Assembly (NCBI GenBank): GCA_054601695.1
Contig: BAAHQB010000127.1
Span: forward strand, 124,001-188,000
DNA length: 64,000 nucleotides
Direction of reading: 5' to 3'
Source of the DNA: Amorphochlora amoebiformis
Taxonomy: Eukaryota > Cercozoa > Chlorarachniophyceae
A program made the translations under genes and the position numbers. Of the stretch, positions 1-64,000 are shown piece after piece. Numbering within the stretch: the first letter of the stretch is position 1; each line of letters begins with the position of its first letter. A model generated the notes under the pieces. That model ran no database searches. It saw nothing but the letters and a program-made list of their open reading frames with translations, and was not told where the DNA came from.

Positions 1-223
1 AGATGATTATTACACTTTTATACGGATATCATCCTTATTCAGCGAACTTAATATTTGGTTTAAATTCAGATAAGCTCAAACGTGATAATTTGAAGTTTGA
101 TATTCTTATGCTGGGCGCAGCCCTATGGACAGACCACGTTCTTGAGTGTTGTTGACTGGGATTGTGGGTTTGTTGCCGGACTTTTAACTCGGAAGGATTC
201 ACGTACTAACGAGGAGTGTGGGA
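1..223. other. 3' flank of the CDK gene
   Basis: This is ordinary mixed-composition DNA without TA tracts. It should hold the 3' untranslated region of the minus-strand kinase gene that ends at 224. I see no ORF, RNA gene or repeat in it. Confidence 0.5.
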
Positions 224-1120
224 TCAAGATGAAAACTTCTTCAACTTCCTAAGATCGTCGAAGTAAGGATGCTTCATTGCTTCAGCAGCAGATATCCGTT
301 TGGCCGGGTCGTACGTCAGCATCTTGGACAACAAATCCAGGCCAAGCTTGTCGAGTCGAGAGCAGACCTCCTTCCACGGCTTAGGCTTGAAGTTCCCCAA
401 AGTTCCAACCTTATATTCTGGGAGAGAAGTCAGCCCAGGCCAGGTCTTCGGGTTTGGGCTTCCGAGGATCTTGAAAATTTTCCAAAGCTGGTCGTTATCC
501 GCCTGTCCAGGGAAGAGCGGTTTCCCGTTGGCCATCTCAGCGAAGATACAGCCCACGCTCCAAATATCGATGGGTGTGGAGTAGTTCTTTGACCCGAGCA
601 GAACGTCTGGTGCACGATACCATAACGTAACCACCTCGTGTGTATAGGAACGGACCGGGATGCCGAAAGCTCGAGCAAGCCCGAAGTCCGCCAGCTTCAG
701 CTCACCCTCCATGTTGATGAGGAGATTCTGGGGTTTTAAATCTCGATGTAATACTCGGTGATCGTGGCAGTAGGCAATGCCCTTGAGCAGCTGATACAGG
801 AAAGACTTTACTGTTGAGAGCTCAATGCCTTTTTCCCCACACGCGTCTAAATACTTTTTCAAATCTTGATCCAAGTATTCAAATACCAGTGTTAACTTTC
901 TCTCCGTATGGACGACGTCATAGAGACGGACGATATTTTCGTGCTGGAGCTGTTTAAGGAGGGAGATTTCTCGAATCGCAGTCGACGGGATTCCTTCATC
1001 CTCAGCATCGAGGCGGATCTTTTTCAGTGCAAGTAACTCCGCGGTTTTCTTGTCCTTGGCCTTGAAGACAACGCCATAGGTCCCTTGTCCAATTTTTTCC
1101 AGCGTCTGATACTTGTTCAT
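224..1120 (-). CDS. PSTAIRE cyclin-dependent kinase (CDK1/CDKA type), single exon
   Basis: A complete 298-aa Ser/Thr kinase with no intron, the usual CDK1/CDK2 length. Visible motifs: glycine loop GQGTYG (11-16) with the inhibitory Thr14/Tyr15 pair, catalytic Lys33, the cyclin-binding helix PSTAIRE (45-51), HRDLKPQN (125-132, Asp127), DFG (145-147), activation-loop Thr160 and APD (170-172) in place of the usual [15 protein letters not shown] and APDVLLGS are typical of stramenopile and alveolate CDKs. The family phosphorylates cell-cycle substrates as a cyclin complex. The stop is TGA. The ATG lies 115 bp from the ATG of the divergent cassette-repeat gene, so the two probably share a promoter. 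It is the only host gene in the window without introns, which could reflect retroposition, but no poly(A) or target duplication is visible. Confidence 0.97.
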   Translation of the reverse strand: MNKYQTLEKIGQGTYGVVFKAKDKKTAELLALKKIRLDAEDEGIPSTAIREISLLKQLQHENIVRLYDVVHTERKLTLVFEYLDQDLKKYLDACGEKGIELSTVKSFLYQLLKGIAYCHDHRVLHRDLKPQNLLINMEGELKLADFGLARAFGIPVRSYTHEVVTLWYRAPDVLLGSKNYSTPIDIWSVGCIFAEMANGKPLFPGQADNDQLWKIFKILGSPNPKTWPGLTSLPEYKVGTLGNFKPKPWKEVCSRLDKLGLDLLSKMLTYDPAKRISAAEAMKHPYFDDLRKLKKFSS

Positions 1121-1235
1121 GCTGGTTCCGGAGGGCTAGAAATTTTTGGACACCACAAGGCACCCTTTCAACTCAATATCGCGGCACGCGAAAAATCAAG
1201 ATTAATTTTTCGGTTGCCAGAGCCGTTGAGCTAGC
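1121..1235. promoter_or_regulatory. Bidirectional promoter between CDK and cassette-repeat gene
   Basis: 115 bp separate two divergent start codons. The interval holds an inverted repeat, CGAAAAAT at 1189-1196 and ATTTTTCG at 1205-1212. The left arm is preceded by ACG, giving ACGCGAAAAAT, which resembles an E2F-type site. That would suit a cell-cycle kinase but is inference. I see no clear TATA box. Confidence 0.55.
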
Positions 1236-5835
<4,600 letters not shown>

Positions 5836-6975
5836 TTCATATACATATAAATATACATAGACATACATATATATATATATACATATATATGTATATATAT
5901 TATATTTCTATTATATAGAGCACTGCACTATAGTACATGCGAATTTTTCCCCTTGAGGAGGCATGTGCAGCTTGTGCTAGATAACTTGAATCTGCGCGTG
6001 CAGGTTCGGTCGCGCAAGACAGCGCATGTCTCAGAAAGCTACGTATACTTGTAGCTTTGAGTTAGGCTGGTGCTTGCGAGTGAATTCACTGTTTAACTCG
6101 TATGCTGAAAAATTTTGTTACAATTAATTTAATCATTTAGAAGTTTGAAATTTTCAATATACACTAGATACACATAAATAATTTTAATATTATCTAGAAT
6201 ATCTATGGATAAATGTAGATCCTCTCGATTATTATCTAGATTATGAGATGTATACTAGATATCTAGATATATTACAACATACAATTGTATCCAGTGTATA
6301 TCAGTCTAGTCAGTATATGCATAAGATCTAGAAGATAGTCTAGTAGTAAACTCCAGAGACCAGGATATCCTAGATATCTAGGATATGACCTAGATGACTA
6401 ATTAATCTAGTAACTAGTAAAGTAATACTAGTAATAGATGAATATCTGTAGATAATGGATACTCAGTATGATGATATGGATCTCGTGTACGTATTGGCAA
6501 ATTCTAGCTAGACATGTCGTGTATAACCTAGATCTCTTTATTACTAGATTAGTGTACTGGCAACTCTAGCCAGACAGGTTGTGTATAACCTGGATAACTA
6601 GAACTAGTAGAAATATACACCTACTAGACCTAGTAGTAGTATATTCTAGATATTATTGAAGGTAGATACCTGCTAGGATTCTCTAAACGGATTCTGGGAT
6701 CTTGCTGATAAGTTAGTTAAATTTAATTAAGTTTAATAGTTAATTAATATCGTCACTTATTCAACTTATAAATTATCTGGATTATACTGGTACTTGAGTT
6801 AATACAGATCTAGACTAGAGAATTTTAACATCTAGAATCTAGTGACTAGATGAACGTCAATCTGGGATATTCAAGACACATCTTTAGACTATGGCGAGGC
6901 TGTACACTGACTGCCCCAGAGCCCTGGTATCACACAACATGTGGGCACACACATACACACATACACATATATCTT

Positions 6976-7029
<54 letters not shown>

Positions 7030-7213
7030 ATATCTAAATATATGTAAAAAAATAGATATCCTACATGTATCATAGTAAAAAATATATAATATATTTATAT
7101 ATTCAACAGAATCTTGTAGACATATGGTTACATACAATTCATATATATCATATATATGTATATATATATATATATATATAATATAAATATATATGTATGT
7201 GTATGTGTATTTG

Positions 7214-7250
<37 letters not shown>

Positions 7251-7297
7251 GCATATGTGTGGCTATATATGCGTGTTATATATATATTTATATGTTA

Positions 7298-7342
<45 letters not shown>

Positions 7343-7393
7343 ACACACATATGTGTGTGTATGTATGCAAATAAATCACACCCACACACACAA
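5836..7393. other. Convergent intergenic spacer (CTAG-rich, then TA-rich)
   Basis: This separates the 3' ends of the cassette-repeat gene and the transporter gene. 5836-6130 is mixed sequence, probably the 3' UTR of the plus-strand gene. 6130-6860 is dominated by CTAG/CTAGAT words and lacks long TA tracts. 6880-6955 is a short GC-richer stretch with no supportable exon. 6960-7370 is (TA)n, with CA/TG runs and the 3' region of the minus-strand gene. Confidence 0.6.
6130..6860. repeat. CTAG-rich low-complexity spacer
   Basis: The tetranucleotide CTAG and words such as CTAGAT and TAGATATCTAG recur many times without a fixed period. The same composition appears in only one other place, 34180-34760, the other convergent gap. 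It may be a 3'-end or terminator-type sequence class. Confidence 0.55.
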
Positions 7394-26038
<18,645 letters not shown>

Positions 26039-26158
26039 ACGAGATATGCAATATCATACCACTGTTTGTTTTAAAAAATCGCACCCGAAAGTATATTTTA
26101 AATTATTTCGGGTGACTGTGGCGCCTTGGAGCGTTAGTAGGGTCGAAAACGGCTTGTG
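26039..26158. promoter_or_regulatory. Bidirectional promoter between transporter and ankyrin gene
   Basis: 120 bp separate the divergent ATGs. A perfect 9-bp inverted repeat, CACCCGAAA at 26082-26090 and TTTCGGGTG at 26106-26114, sits almost exactly midway, about 60 bp from each ATG. The CGAAA core is shared with the inverted repeat of the other divergent gap. Confidence 0.6.
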
Positions 26159-34145
<7,987 letters not shown>

Positions 34146-34771
34146 ACAAATTTGTAACTGAAAAATGGCCCGTGATCGTTTTAATTCTGTAATTAATAAA
34201 TTGAGAAAATTTAATAATAGAATTTTATATCATCCGTAGAATTAGTTTACTAAGTCCAGTTAATCACATATTTATCTAGTTATCTTGACTAGATACTAGA
34301 GATATAATCTTCTGGTCTTGGCTCAGTAGCTACATAGCTAGTATAGCCTTGTTGTACCTGTTACTTAAAGTTAGGAAACAATTGGTAAACAATCAAGACA
34401 ATCTACCACTGAGCTTACTAAGTTAGCTCCAGTTGTACTACTAGACCAGTGTACTCAGTATATACTCTAGATATATAATCTAGATAACTAGATAATGATC
34501 GAAAAGCATCAGTATACCTAGATACCGATCCGGTGCACATCTAGCACACCGCCTATGACCGTCGTATATAAGATACTAGATATACACTAGATATATCTTT
34601 TCGGTGACTATCTAGCCTATGGTCAGATCTCGAGGATATCCAACATCCAGAGTCCACATAACACACGTATTTACAAGACTAAGCTAGTAAGGGGCGGTAA
34701 TCAGTATTTATACATATAACAATTTGACTCAAGTTAATTAATTTACGATTTATATTCGCCTGAGGAATAGT
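34146..34771. other. Convergent intergenic spacer, CTAG-rich
   Basis: This lies between the stop codons of the ankyrin gene and the tRNA-synthetase gene. It has no TA tract longer than a few units, but many CTAG and CTAGATA words, and resembles 6130-6860. No ORF or RNA gene is seen. It presumably holds both 3' UTRs and polyadenylation sites. Confidence 0.65.
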
Positions 34772-63891
<29,120 letters not shown>

Positions 63892-63896
63892 CTGGC

Positions 63897-63936
<40 letters not shown>

Positions 63937-63945
63937 GTATATATA

Positions 63946-63978
<33 letters not shown>

Positions 63979-64000
63979 AAATGTATGTATGTATATGTAT
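63892..64000. other. Synthetase intron running off the window
   Basis: (TA)n with a (GTAT)n run at 63953-63975. Exons for the N-terminal Rossmann part of the synthetase, including the HIGH motif, are expected beyond 64000. Confidence 0.7.

Noticed and set aside
269-678. Three overlapping ORFs on both strands within the CDK gene
   Set aside because: Shadows of the kinase coding sequence, which has a full set of catalytic motifs.

Overview
The window is nuclear DNA of an intron-rich, AT-rich unicellular eukaryote. The best guess is the stramenopile/SAR part of the tree: the PSTAIRE kinase at the left end has the APDVLLGS and [19 protein letters not shown] features usual in stramenopile and alveolate CDKs, the repeats are of the TTAGGG type, and there is a nuclear gene for an organellar (cyanobacterial-like) isoleucyl-tRNA synthetase. 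This placement is inference. Most six-frame ORFs are shadows of (TA)n microsatellites. Real coding sequence (about 8.7 kb of host exons) lies in small islands of 29-200 nt between TA tracts. I rebuilt the genes by hand by requiring GT-AG (rarely GC-AG) borders, matching intron phases and family-level protein continuity.

Layout: (1) 224-1120 minus, an intact single-exon CDK. (2) 1236-5835 plus, a 17-exon gene for a 697-aa protein built of 4-5 diverged copies of one cassette, head-to-head with the CDK. (3) 7394-26038 minus, a 26-exon gene for a folate-biopterin-transporter (FBT/BT1) type membrane protein. (4) 26159-34145 plus, a 17-exon gene for a 499-aa ankyrin-repeat/coiled-coil protein, head-to-head with the transporter. 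(5) 34772 to beyond 63891 minus, 38 recognised exons of an organellar-type isoleucyl-tRNA synthetase gene whose 5' end lies outside the window. (6) 37275-41188 minus, a Ty1/copia LTR retrotransposon inside a tRNA-synthetase intron; its LTRs are identical but it has no integrase core.

Genes alternate divergent and convergent. The two divergent gaps are 115 and 120 bp, and each holds an inverted repeat with CGAAA arms. The two convergent gaps (5836-7393 and 34146-34771) carry a distinctive CTAG-rich, TA-poor DNA not seen elsewhere in the window.

Three features stand out. First, many exons are accompanied by truncated copies of themselves with strict polarity: copies upstream of an exon carry the acceptor and the exon's 5' part, and copies downstream carry the exon's 3' part and the donor. 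This is what tandem duplication of exon/intron junction segments through TA tracts would produce, and it suggests how these introns grow. Second, all the telomere-type (TTAGGG/CCCTAA) arrays lie inside introns, and several introns consist of nothing else. Third, many introns are (TA)n tracts in which almost the only other bases are the G of GT and the G of AG.
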